A program made the position numbers and the translations under genes. Source: Sphingobacterium sp. N143 (lineage in GTDB: Bacteria; Bacteroidota; Bacteroidia; Sphingobacteriales; Sphingobacteriaceae). From it: a stretch of DNA of 64,000 nt. The notes under the pieces are model-generated. The model worked only from the letters and a program-made list of their open reading frames with translations. It ran no database searches and was not told where the DNA came from. Position 1 is the first letter of the stretch; the number at the start of each line of letters is the position of its first letter. The DNA is taken from the NCBI RefSeq assembly GCF_030325625.1, contig NZ_JACAIS010000007.1, positions 62,001 through 126,000 on the forward strand, written 5' to 3'. Positions 26,298-33,921 of this stretch are shown here, in pieces.

Positions 26298-27797
26298 ATG
26301 AAACGTAATAATAAAACTATGATATATACATTCTTGTTGTCCTGTTTAATTACGGCAACATCTTGTAACCGTGATAGCTATAGTCCTTCTGAGGACGATG
26401 GTATCAAAAAATCCGGTGATGTCACCATCGTGACGACTAATACGGTACGTGCATATGATTTAACCAAGCAATATGTGGACTTTAGTACGAAGTCTAATAT
26501 GTCGCCTAATACAATTACCTTAAACCCGAATCAGAAGTTTCAAACGATGGATGGGTTTGGCGCTGCAATTACAGGGTCAACCTGTTATAATCTGATGAAA
26601 ATGAGCCAGGAAGACCGTAGTCGATTTCTTACTGAAACATTTTCCGATGCGGAAGGTATGGGGATGAGTTATATTCGGATTGCCATCGGGTGTTCTGATT
26701 TTTCTTTGAGCGAATATACCTGTTGGGACAAGGAAGGAAAAAACAATTTCGGCTTACAGACTGAAGAGACTAAATACGTGATTCCTGTACTCAAGGAGAT
26801 ATTGGCCATCAACCCTAATGTCAAAATAATGGGCTCACCCTGGACGCCACCAAAATGGATGAAAGTGAATAATCTAAGCGATTTAAAACCTTACGATTCT
26901 TGGACCAGTGGGCAGCTGAACCCCAAGTATTATCAAGACTATGGCTGGTATTTTGTGCAATGGTTACAGGCTTTGAAAAAGGAAGGCATTGACGTCTACT
27001 CGATTACCGTGCAAAATGAGCCACTGAACAGGAAAAACTCCGCATCGATGTACATGTCCTGGCAGGAACAGCAAGCATTTATTAAGCAATCCCTTGGCCC
27101 GCAATTAAAAGCAGCCAATCTAAAAACCAAAATCTATGCTTTTGACCATAATTATAATTATGATGATATAGCTGACCAAGAAGATTATCCGGTAAAGATC
27201 TATCAGGATGCAGGAGCGGCATCTTTTATTGCAGGAGCGGCATATCACAATTATGGTGGCGATAAGGCTGAACTATTGGATATTCATGATCAGCGACCAG
27301 ATAAGGAACTGGTCTTTACAGAGACCTCCATTGGAGAATGGAATGATGGGCGGAATCTAGAAAAGCGTTTGATGGACGACATGCGGGAAGTCGCTCTGGG
27401 GACAGTAAATAATTGGAGTAAGGGTGTCATCGTGTGGAATCTGATGTTGGATATGGAGAAAGGACCGAATCGGGAAGGTGGTTGTCAGACTTGCTATGGA
27501 GCGGTGGATATCAGTAAGGCGAATTACAAGAATATAACGCGCAATTCACATTACTATATTGTTGGGCATCTTTCTGCTGTGGTAAAACCTGGGGCGACAC
27601 GTATTGGTGCTTCAGGATACTCCAATGCAGGGCTAACCTACGCTGCATTCCAAAATACAGATGGCACTTATGCTGTGGTCTTGTTGAATGAATCGGACGA
27701 TAACCATAAGATTACATTGGCGGATGGCGAGCATCACTTCAGTTATGATGTCCCTGCTAAATCTGTCGTTTCATATCGTTGGGCAAATAAGAAATAA
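26298..27797 (+). CDS. GH30 family glycoside hydrolase lipoprotein, probably beta-1,6-glucanase-like
   Basis: This is a retaining beta-glycosidase. The lipobox ITATSC (Cys23) places it in the cell envelope, probably on the surface. The GH30 barrel starts with FQTMDGFGAAITGS; the acid/base is Glu241 in SITVQNEPL and the nucleophile Glu342 in LVFTETSIGEW. MGSPWTPPKWMK and GVIVWNLMLDMEKGPN are further GH30 landmarks, and a small beta domain closes the protein (about 430-499). The sequence style fits subfamily 3, which includes fungal and Bacteroides endo-beta-1,6-glucanases and glucosylceramidases; subfamily and substrate are inferred. The gene lies between susD and a SusE-like gene. Confidence 0.93.
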   Translation: MKRNNKTMIYTFLLSCLITATSCNRDSYSPSEDDGIKKSGDVTIVTTNTVRAYDLTKQYVDFSTKSNMSPNTITLNPNQKFQTMDGFGAAITGSTCYNLMKMSQEDRSRFLTETFSDAEGMGMSYIRIAIGCSDFSLSEYTCWDKEGKNNFGLQTEETKYVIPVLKEILAINPNVKIMGSPWTPPKWMKVNNLSDLKPYDSWTSGQLNPKYYQDYGWYFVQWLQALKKEGIDVYSITVQNEPLNRKNSASMYMSWQEQQAFIKQSLGPQLKAANLKTKIYAFDHNYNYDDIADQEDYPVKIYQDAGAASFIAGAAYHNYGGDKAELLDIHDQRPDKELVFTETSIGEWNDGRNLEKRLMDDMREVALGTVNNWSKGVIVWNLMLDMEKGPNREGGCQTCYGAVDISKANYKNITRNSHYYIVGHLSAVVKPGATRIGASGYSNAGLTYAAFQNTDGTYAVVLLNESDDNHKITLADGEHHFSYDVPAKSVVSYRWANKK

Positions 27798-27801
27798 ATT
27801 T

Positions 27802-29142
27802 ATGAAAAGATATCTCATCCATACGTTATTAGGGGCTATCGCGATAGTCATGGTAAGTTCCTGTAAAGAAGATGAAAAGTATGTTTATCAGGTTGGCGAT
27901 CCCAAAATTGAGTTGCAGTCAGATCTTTCCTCAGCACATTTTGGTGATAGTTTAGCCTTCCAAGTGTCTGTTTCAGATAAGGAGGTTGCTTTGTCTACGC
28001 TAAAAGCACAGCTATATTTTACAGATGAGCAAGTGACTGAGACGATCATTCGTACCAAAGGGAATGGTGAATATAAGGGAAAGATCTACGTTCCTTTTTT
28101 GAAAAATGTGCCGAATGGAAAGGCTACGCTCAAATTTATCCTGGAGAATATTAGCCAGAAGAAAAGCGAACAATCTTTAGATATTGACCTAAGTCGCCCT
28201 GATTTTCCTTATTTAACTTTGGTCACAGGCACCAAGTCTTATCGCATGATAAAAACAGCGGCGAATCAATATGCGGTCAAAGAATCATTTCCCTTCGCTG
28301 TCAAAGGGTATATTCAGGCACCAAAAGTTGGTGCGGAAGACAATGCAATGTCCTTCGGATGGGTAGATAATAAGGTAGATTTTGGTTCCACCGCCGAAAT
28401 CCCCTTTTCGAATTCCGTATCAGGAGTATATAGCATTGCATTTAATACCCTCAGCTATGAAGCTTCTCCGTTTATAATTGCCTATGCGATGAATGGAACA
28501 GTCCTCAGCCGTCTTGATGATACTCATTTCAAAGCCGAATTAACTATTAGCAAAGGCAGTGCAGTTACAATAGATGGCATTGAAGATTTGCAGGACTGGT
28601 GGATTGACCCTGATTTTTTTATCACATCTGCTGATGGATCGATTTCTTTTAACGGAAGTACTGGCAAATATCGGGTTACTGCAGATCTTGGATTAAAATA
28701 TTTTGCTGTTGAAGCAATGACAGGCAACGATCTTGCTACGCTACAGGAGGATGGCACTGGGGCAGTATGGATCATAGGAGAAGGGATCGGAAAACCAAAG
28801 GTATCGAACAATCAGGTCGGTTGGAATACAGATAAGGCACTCTGTATGGTTCCGCTGGGGAATAAAAAATATCAGGTGACAGTAAAAGCAGGGGAGTCCA
28901 TCAATTCAGATAATATTAACTTTAAGTTTTTTCATCAGAAAGGCTGGGGTGGAGAGTTTGGCGGGACAGATATTAGCACTTCCAGTGATATTGTATTTAT
29001 TGGCGATGGTGACAACGGGCGAGATTCTGGTAACCTGGGTATCAAAACGGATAAGCTGTTGGAAGCAGGTAAAACATATACTTTTACGTTGGACCTAACA
29101 GCAGGGAACAAGAAAGCTGTCCTAAAAATTGACACAAAGTAA
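27802..29142 (+). CDS. SusE/SusF-like surface glycan-binding lipoprotein (DUF5125-like)
   Basis: The ATG at 27802, four bases after the GH30 stop, gives a lipoprotein signal (MKRYLIHTLLG, lipobox VMVSSC); earlier in-frame ATGs inside the GH30 gene are not used. The N-terminal part (about 25-180) is Ig-like beta sandwich (DSLAFQVSVSDKEVALSTL). The C-terminal third resembles the SusE/SusF starch-binding fold: GEGIGKPKVSNNQVGWN, VPLGNKKYQVTVKAG, NFKFFHQKGWGGEFGG and YTFTLDLTAGNKKAVLKI. In PULs such proteins bind glycan at the surface beside SusCD. It is the last gene of the operon. Confidence 0.85.
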   Translation: MKRYLIHTLLGAIAIVMVSSCKEDEKYVYQVGDPKIELQSDLSSAHFGDSLAFQVSVSDKEVALSTLKAQLYFTDEQVTETIIRTKGNGEYKGKIYVPFLKNVPNGKATLKFILENISQKKSEQSLDIDLSRPDFPYLTLVTGTKSYRMIKTAANQYAVKESFPFAVKGYIQAPKVGAEDNAMSFGWVDNKVDFGSTAEIPFSNSVSGVYSIAFNTLSYEASPFIIAYAMNGTVLSRLDDTHFKAELTISKGSAVTIDGIEDLQDWWIDPDFFITSADGSISFNGSTGKYRVTADLGLKYFAVEAMTGNDLATLQEDGTGAVWIIGEGIGKPKVSNNQVGWNTDKALCMVPLGNKKYQVTVKAGESINSDNINFKFFHQKGWGGEFGGTDISTSSDIVFIGDGDNGRDSGNLGIKTDKLLEAGKTYTFTLDLTAGNKKAVLKIDTK

Positions 29143-29160
29143 TTCACTTTTAATAGTTGA

Positions 29161-29195
29161 ACCCCTGGTAAAGTTTTGCCAGGGGTATTTAATTC
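29161..29195 (+). terminator. intrinsic terminator closing PUL 2
   Basis: ACCCCTGG (29161-29168) pairs with CCAGGGGT (29179-29186) around a ten-base loop, followed by a modest T-rich tail (ATTTAATTC). Confidence 0.65.
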
Positions 29196-29234
29196 TTTCG
29201 GGGTAAATTCTATGCATTTACAGCTTTCATTTGT

Positions 29235-29242
29235 TATATTTG
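29235..29242 (+). promoter_or_regulatory. -7 promoter element (TATATTTG) of the copper cluster
   Basis: TATATTTG is a perfect TAnnTTTG match, 13 bases before the ATG of the small Cys-rich protein. The -33 region has no clear TTTG. The short leader implies transcription starting very close to the start codon. Confidence 0.5.
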
Positions 29243-29255
29243 CCAGACTCGCGAA

Positions 29256-29636
29256 ATGAAAGCTAAACAGTTCATATGGATTTTATTGCCTTTGATGCTC
29301 CTGCAGAGCTTCTCGACAGTATGGCTGTGGACTGTTTTCGAAATGAATAGAGATTATATCGCACGATACGAATGTATCAACCGGTATAACGATCAGGCAT
29401 TGTCTTGCCGGGGACAATGTATCCTTATGAAAAAGATGCGTGAGCACGAAGAAAAGGAACAGAAAAACCTGGAAACACGTATTATCGATGTCGTTTTTAT
29501 CAATAATTCACAAGACATCTTTTTTAATGTAGCTTCACTATTTGGTGAAGATGCTGTGGAATCCCTATTTCCAGCATATGAAGAAAACTATTCTTACAGA
29601 CCCATTTTTACCATCTTCCACCCGCCTTTAGTTTAA
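29256..29636 (+). CDS. small membrane-anchored Cys-rich protein of the copper cluster
   Basis: This 126-residue protein has one N-terminal membrane segment (FIWILLPLMLLQSFSTVWLW, about 6-25). A cysteine pattern follows: Cys40 in YECINR, then Cys51 and Cys55 in SCRGQCILMKKM, and a charged helix (REHEEKEQK). I recall related Bacteroidota proteins with an N-R...C-x-G-x-C-x-x-x-K-K core in front of TonB receptors and metal genes, but have no assigned function. The Cys and Met residues could bind Cu(I); this is inference. It lies 305 bases upstream of the YtkA-like lipoprotein, on the same strand. Confidence 0.75.
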   Translation: MKAKQFIWILLPLMLLQSFSTVWLWTVFEMNRDYIARYECINRYNDQALSCRGQCILMKKMREHEEKEQKNLETRIIDVVFINNSQDIFFNVASLFGEDAVESLFPAYEENYSYRPIFTIFHPPLV

Positions 29637-29941
29637 CATCCTTTTTAAGTAAGTAGCGTCATGTGTTAAAACAACTCGTCAATAGAGGCGTATATGGCTC
29701 ATGATGGCTTCATCGTGGTTAACAAACAGTTTATCCCGATGCAAAGACTATTGGAACAGGCTACGGATTTCTAATGCGGGAAACATATTTTCCATTGGAT
29801 TCTGATCTACCTGTTACACAGTCAATTAAGGTCGTATTTTATAAATCTCCATGTTTAAAATTTCTTTTTATCGCAATGGTAAACTGGATGTGTTAAACAT
29901 GTTGAGCTCCATTTTCTGATGGAATAAAAAAAAATTTACAG
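29637..29941 (+). other. non-coding gap with repeated ATGTGTTAAA motifs
   Basis: This 305-base gap holds no convincing gene. One 26-codon frame (29694-29774) has no recognisable features. The gap carries an exact direct repeat and a nearby inverted repeat, described separately, and probably holds regulatory sequence for the lipoprotein-receptor genes downstream. Confidence 0.5.
29661..29901 (+). repeat. ATGTGTTAAA direct repeat with an inverted CATGTTTA/TAAACATG pair
   Basis: The ten-mer ATGTGTTAAA occurs exactly at 29661-29670 and 29888-29897. The second copy extends to TAAACATG (29894-29901), which pairs perfectly with CATGTTTA at 29850-29857. The pair brackets the region just upstream of the YtkA-like gene, where an operator or mRNA leader structure would sit. 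Function is unknown. Confidence 0.4.
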
Positions 29942-30886
29942 ATGAATGTGAACTTATTGCTACGAACAATACATGTTTATGTCTTTGTTATGTGTGTATG
30001 TTTTTGCTCATGTACCAAGGAAAAAACGGATTATGAAGGAGAAAGAGAGACTGTCGTTGAGGAAAAGGCCGAGTTTAAAGTTGTCGAAAGTATAGGCGTT
30101 TCCAATTATCTGATACATATAGAAGCACTGAACGGTACATTGTATCGTGGTTATAATGAGATACGTTTGCGCATCCTGAACAACCAGACGAAAAGCCCGG
30201 TCCAAGTTGCTGCTGTGACATTATTACCTATTCAGACGGCTCCGACCGGTGAGAAAAGTACCTGTCCGCATCAATATGTGCTTGATTATAAGCCTGATGG
30301 TGAATACTTTGCTGGCTATACTGTTTTTACAGCAGAAAGTGGTTCAACTGGAAATTGGGTGCTCAGTATCAGTTTTACAGTCGAAAACCAAACCTATTCC
30401 CTCATCAAAGAAATTCAAGTACAGCCACAGACCAACAAGAACCTTAATATGGCTTCGTTTATTGGAAGTGACAACGAGCAATATGTTATTGCATTAGTTG
30501 CACCACATAAACCCAATGTGAGTGAAAATAAGTTGGTTGCCGGTATTTATAAGGCGAACAAAAGGATTGATTTGCCTGCTAATGATCCATTGGGCCAATC
30601 TTTGTTTTTTTATACAGCGGTTGAGGGCTATACATTACAATTAGACCCTCGCATGCCTGAGCCTTCCATGGGAAATCACTCTTCTCCCAATAATAAGGAC
30701 CTGACACAAGGGGGGGATGGACTATACCATGGTATTGTGAATTATACAATGACAGGAAATTGGACATTGAATTTCATCCTGTTGGACGATAAGGGAAAGA
30801 CCATTCGGGGAACTGAGGTGCCAAAGGATTTCACACCGGGTGTGCAAGGGCATAAAAGTGAGTTATATATCGATATTTTATTCTAA
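29942..30886 (+). CDS. YtkA-like lipoprotein of the copper cluster
   Basis: A lipoprotein signal ends at CVCFCSC (about Cys24). Two Ig-like halves are visible (about 45-165 and 175-314), each with a GNW strand (TGNWVLSISF and TGNWTLNFIL). The second half carries DPRMPEPSMGNHSSPNNKD followed by GLYHGIVNYTMTGNWTL, a Met/His-containing loop that resembles the MP-MGHG-S-P motif of YtkA-like or FixH-like domains, which are associated with metal handling and oxidase assembly. Copper binding is inferred. The TonB receptor start codon is four bases after this stop, so the genes are co-transcribed and presumably work together. Confidence 0.75.
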   Translation: MNVNLLLRTIHVYVFVMCVCFCSCTKEKTDYEGERETVVEEKAEFKVVESIGVSNYLIHIEALNGTLYRGYNEIRLRILNNQTKSPVQVAAVTLLPIQTAPTGEKSTCPHQYVLDYKPDGEYFAGYTVFTAESGSTGNWVLSISFTVENQTYSLIKEIQVQPQTNKNLNMASFIGSDNEQYVIALVAPHKPNVSENKLVAGIYKANKRIDLPANDPLGQSLFFYTAVEGYTLQLDPRMPEPSMGNHSSPNNKDLTQGGDGLYHGIVNYTMTGNWTLNFILLDDKGKTIRGTEVPKDFTPGVQGHKSELYIDILF

Positions 30887-30890
30887 GCTT

Positions 30891-32876
30891 ATGAAGAAAA
30901 TAAGTAGTGTGCTCTTTGTCCTCTCTCTTGGAATGGAGGTGTATGGACAGCATGCAGTTCATGCTGATACAACGAGGCGCCTGGAGGAAGTTCATGTAAA
31001 TGCCCTGGTAAAAAAAAGGATCGAAAATGAGATGAAGATGGCGGTATCGGTAGATGAGTTCCTGGCATCTTCGGACAATATCAGTTTTATTAAACGTGGT
31101 GCCTATGCCTGGGAGCCTCTCCTCAATAATATGGGCAGTGAGCGATCTGCTATTACCATTGATGGCATGCATATTTTTGGTGCCTGCACAGATAAGATGG
31201 ATCCGGTCACTTCCTATGTGGAAAGCAACAATCTTTCTGCTATTGATATTAGGTCTGGGCAGGAAGGAAGTATGCATGGAGCGACAGTTGCAGGGAGTAT
31301 CGATCTAAAGAGAAAAAGCACGCCATTTGGCCTGCAGAAGAGAATTGGGGGGACTTATCAAAGTGGTTTTGAGTTTAATAATAAACAATTCTTTAACCTA
31401 GGAAATGTATACTATTCCGATGAGAAGTTTGTTGCTGATGGTAGCATTGCTTTTAGAAAAGCAGGTAACTATGCTGATGGAAATAACCATGAAGTAGTGC
31501 ATTCCCAGTACAATAAATTCAATGCGTCATTGGGTTTGGCCTACAAAACGAGCCCACTTTCATCAGTCAGAGTAGATGCCATATTTGACCGGGCGAAAGA
31601 TGTCGGTTTCCCGGCATTGCCAATGGACCTGTGGTTGTCCCGTGCTATTATTACGTCGGCTTCTTATAAACAATTATTTGAAGCGGGGCTGGTAAAAGCT
31701 TGGGATACCAAAGTTTATTTTAATGCTGTAGAGCATTATATGGATGATACGACACGGCCTGAAAATTTAGTCCATATGGACATGCCTGGCTGGAGTACAA
31801 CCTATGGACTGATATCAAAAGCAAATGTAAAAAAAGGCAGGTACACAGCAGAGATACAATTAAACGCTTATGATAATTTATCTATCGCAGAAATGCGGAT
31901 GTATCCACAGGATCGTTCCAAGCAGACGATGTTTGCCTATAGTTGGCCTTGGGTGACAACACGTGTTGCAAGTATTGCAACGAACAATTCTTGGGAGATT
32001 TCCGATAGAAGTAGGGTGAATCTTGGAGCTTCACTAGGTTGGAACTACAATTATTCCAAGTATGTGGAATTTAACTGGATTTTCTATCCCGGGGCACCAC
32101 AGCAGAAGAGCCGATTACTGCCGGGGGCTCATGCCAGTTATGAACTGGGCATCAATAAGTTTGATTTTTCTGTCGGAACGGGATTTGGACATCGTGCTCC
32201 TTCTGTTTCTGAAGCATACGGTTATTACATCTATAATAGCTTTGACCGGTATGATTATATTGGGAACCCCGATATGGAAAATGAAATTTCATATGAGGCC
32301 AATGCAAGTGCCGTATTTAAGATGGAAAGGTTTAGTATAGCTACAAAGGCGAATTACTTCTACATCAAAAATTACATTATCGGCAGAATTTTGAGCTTGG
32401 GCAGCCCCATGAATTACCAATCCGTGGGTGTGAAAGGATATACGTCTTTAGATTATGCGACCCTTTTTAATATGGCTTTCGACGTAAAATATAAAGTGCT
32501 AAATAACCTGGATTGGAAGGCGGTGCTTACGTATGCCAGGGGACGTGACGACCATGGCGGAAATTTGCCTTTCATCCGCCCGTTAAGCTATCAGACCTCT
32601 TTAACTTACACGTATAAGAAGATGGGATTACATACTTCGCTACAGGGAGATTTTAGTCAAACACATTATAGCCCCGAATATGGCGAAGACCAGACCGGTG
32701 CATATAAGATATGGAATATCTCTGCAGACTATAAGTTCAATGTCGGAAAATTAGACCTCCTATTTCAGGCGGGTGCGGAGAACCTATTCAATGCCTATTA
32801 TAGTACGTATGCCGATTGGGGTAACATTCCAAGAATGGGCAGAAATATCTTTACATCCTTAAAAATCAATTTTTAA
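30891..32876 (+). CDS. OprC-like TonB-dependent copper receptor
   Basis: This outer-membrane TonB-dependent transporter probably imports copper. Starting at the ATG at 30891, the signal peptide ends near VYGQHA (residue 20), followed by a TonB-box-like LEEVHVNALV. The plug contains IDGMHIFGACTDKMDPVTSY, giving Cys99-xxx-Met103, and VEHYMDD in the barrel gives His282-x-Met284. This is the CxxxM plus HxM pair reported for the Pseudomonas copper porin OprC, with similar spacing. The barrel ends NIFTSLKINF. It lacks the SusC-type N-terminal domain and has no SusD partner. An upstream in-frame start at 30840 lies inside the preceding gene and is rejected. Confidence 0.88.
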   Translation: MKKISSVLFVLSLGMEVYGQHAVHADTTRRLEEVHVNALVKKRIENEMKMAVSVDEFLASSDNISFIKRGAYAWEPLLNNMGSERSAITIDGMHIFGACTDKMDPVTSYVESNNLSAIDIRSGQEGSMHGATVAGSIDLKRKSTPFGLQKRIGGTYQSGFEFNNKQFFNLGNVYYSDEKFVADGSIAFRKAGNYADGNNHEVVHSQYNKFNASLGLAYKTSPLSSVRVDAIFDRAKDVGFPALPMDLWLSRAIITSASYKQLFEAGLVKAWDTKVYFNAVEHYMDDTTRPENLVHMDMPGWSTTYGLISKANVKKGRYTAEIQLNAYDNLSIAEMRMYPQDRSKQTMFAYSWPWVTTRVASIATNNSWEISDRSRVNLGASLGWNYNYSKYVEFNWIFYPGAPQQKSRLLPGAHASYELGINKFDFSVGTGFGHRAPSVSEAYGYYIYNSFDRYDYIGNPDMENEISYEANASAVFKMERFSIATKANYFYIKNYIIGRILSLGSPMNYQSVGVKGYTSLDYATLFNMAFDVKYKVLNNLDWKAVLTYARGRDDHGGNLPFIRPLSYQTSLTYTYKKMGLHTSLQGDFSQTHYSPEYGEDQTGAYKIWNISADYKFNVGKLDLLFQAGAENLFNAYYSTYADWGNIPRMGRNIFTSLKINF

Positions 32877-32902
32877 TCAATCACATTTAAATCATATACA
32901 AA

Positions 32903-33844
32903 ATGAAAAAAATAAAAAACGATCTAACGTTATCTGCTGTATCAACGAAAAATAAGAATAGGATGAGCGTATGCTTCCCTTCATCCCGACTTTTGCGTCT
33001 GTTTCAGTTGATGCTGATTGCTCTAGTCATGGCTGCTTGTAGCAAAGACAATGATAAACCAGTGGCAAACAATATCAGTTTGCATTTTAACAATACATTT
33101 AAGAACAGCAGCATTGTTCTGGGGGAAGCGGACTCGCCTACGGCAACGGCAAATACATCCGCGAATGGACAAGTACATCACTTTTCTGAATTAAAGTATG
33201 TCATCAGTAATATTCGCCTTGTCAAAATAGATGGCACGGAGATTCCATATCATGTGAATGATTTAGACAAGGGAGCTACGGTGGTTAATCAGGCAAAACT
33301 TTCCACTTTGGACTACATGTTGGCGGACGTACCTGTAGGAGAATACAAACAGATAAAATTTGGATTTGGTATAAAACAGGGATTAAATACATTGGATCAG
33401 TTTAGATTCCCCATATTTTATGGGATCGCAGAAGCCAATGATACGGAGATGATGTGGCAGTGGGCGACCGGCTACCGCTTTGCTAAAATTGAGGGTTTTT
33501 ATGAAAGCGATCAGAAAAAATTTACGATTCATACAGGAAGTACTTTAAATGGAAAGGCTGGACAGCCTGATACCTACGTACAGGGGGTAGATGCTTATCG
33601 CGATATCACCTTGGATTTAAATACGGCACTTGTGGTCGGTGGTAACAAGCCTGAAATAACGATTAAGGCGGATTTTGACAAGCTATTCAGTGGGAAAAAT
33701 AAGATAACTATCGATGCGAAATATGCGACGGCGCCACAACAACATGAAGGTATGGAGGTGATGGTAGAGTATGTCAATAATATGGGCGGAGATGGTCAGG
33801 AAGATAGATCCGGAATGTTCTCTATACAAAAGATTGAAAATTAA
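32903..33844 (+). CDS. MbnP-family copper-binding lipoprotein
   Basis: The N-terminus is long: the lipobox is LVMAAC (Cys46) from the ATG at 32903. An in-frame ATG at 32963 would give a more usual signal peptide, so the start is uncertain. The mature protein has the MbnP pattern: ISLHFNNTF, VHHFSELKYVISNIRLV, FGFGIKQGLN, and EMMWQWATGYRFAKIEGFY with Trp185 and Trp187. In characterised MbnP a tryptophan is oxidised to kynurenine by its partner MbnH and helps bind copper. The MbnH-like gene is the next one downstream, and the copper receptor gene is directly upstream. Confidence 0.88.
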   Translation: MKKIKNDLTLSAVSTKNKNRMSVCFPSSRLLRLFQLMLIALVMAACSKDNDKPVANNISLHFNNTFKNSSIVLGEADSPTATANTSANGQVHHFSELKYVISNIRLVKIDGTEIPYHVNDLDKGATVVNQAKLSTLDYMLADVPVGEYKQIKFGFGIKQGLNTLDQFRFPIFYGIAEANDTEMMWQWATGYRFAKIEGFYESDQKKFTIHTGSTLNGKAGQPDTYVQGVDAYRDITLDLNTALVVGGNKPEITIKADFDKLFSGKNKITIDAKYATAPQQHEGMEVMVEYVNNMGGDGQEDRSGMFSIQKIEN

Positions 33845-33860
33845 AATAATCATACAATTG

Positions 33861-33912
33861 ATCATCATGGAAGGCAGATGCCAACATGAGGATATAGCCT
33901 ATCCATGATGAT
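33861..33912 (+). promoter_or_regulatory. inverted repeat between mbnP and mbnH-like genes
   Basis: ATCATCATGGA (33861-33871) pairs perfectly with TCCATGATGAT (33902-33912) across a 30-base loop, followed by a short T-rich stretch. It may be a partial terminator or mRNA processing element that sets the MbnP:MbnH ratio, or an operator. Confidence 0.45.
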
Positions 33913-33921
33913 TTTATAATA

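Noticed and set aside
29694..29774. 26-codon frame (MAHDGFIVVNKQF...) in the gap before the YtkA-like gene.
   Set aside because: It is too short, has no ribosome site or recognised motif, and is equally likely by chance.
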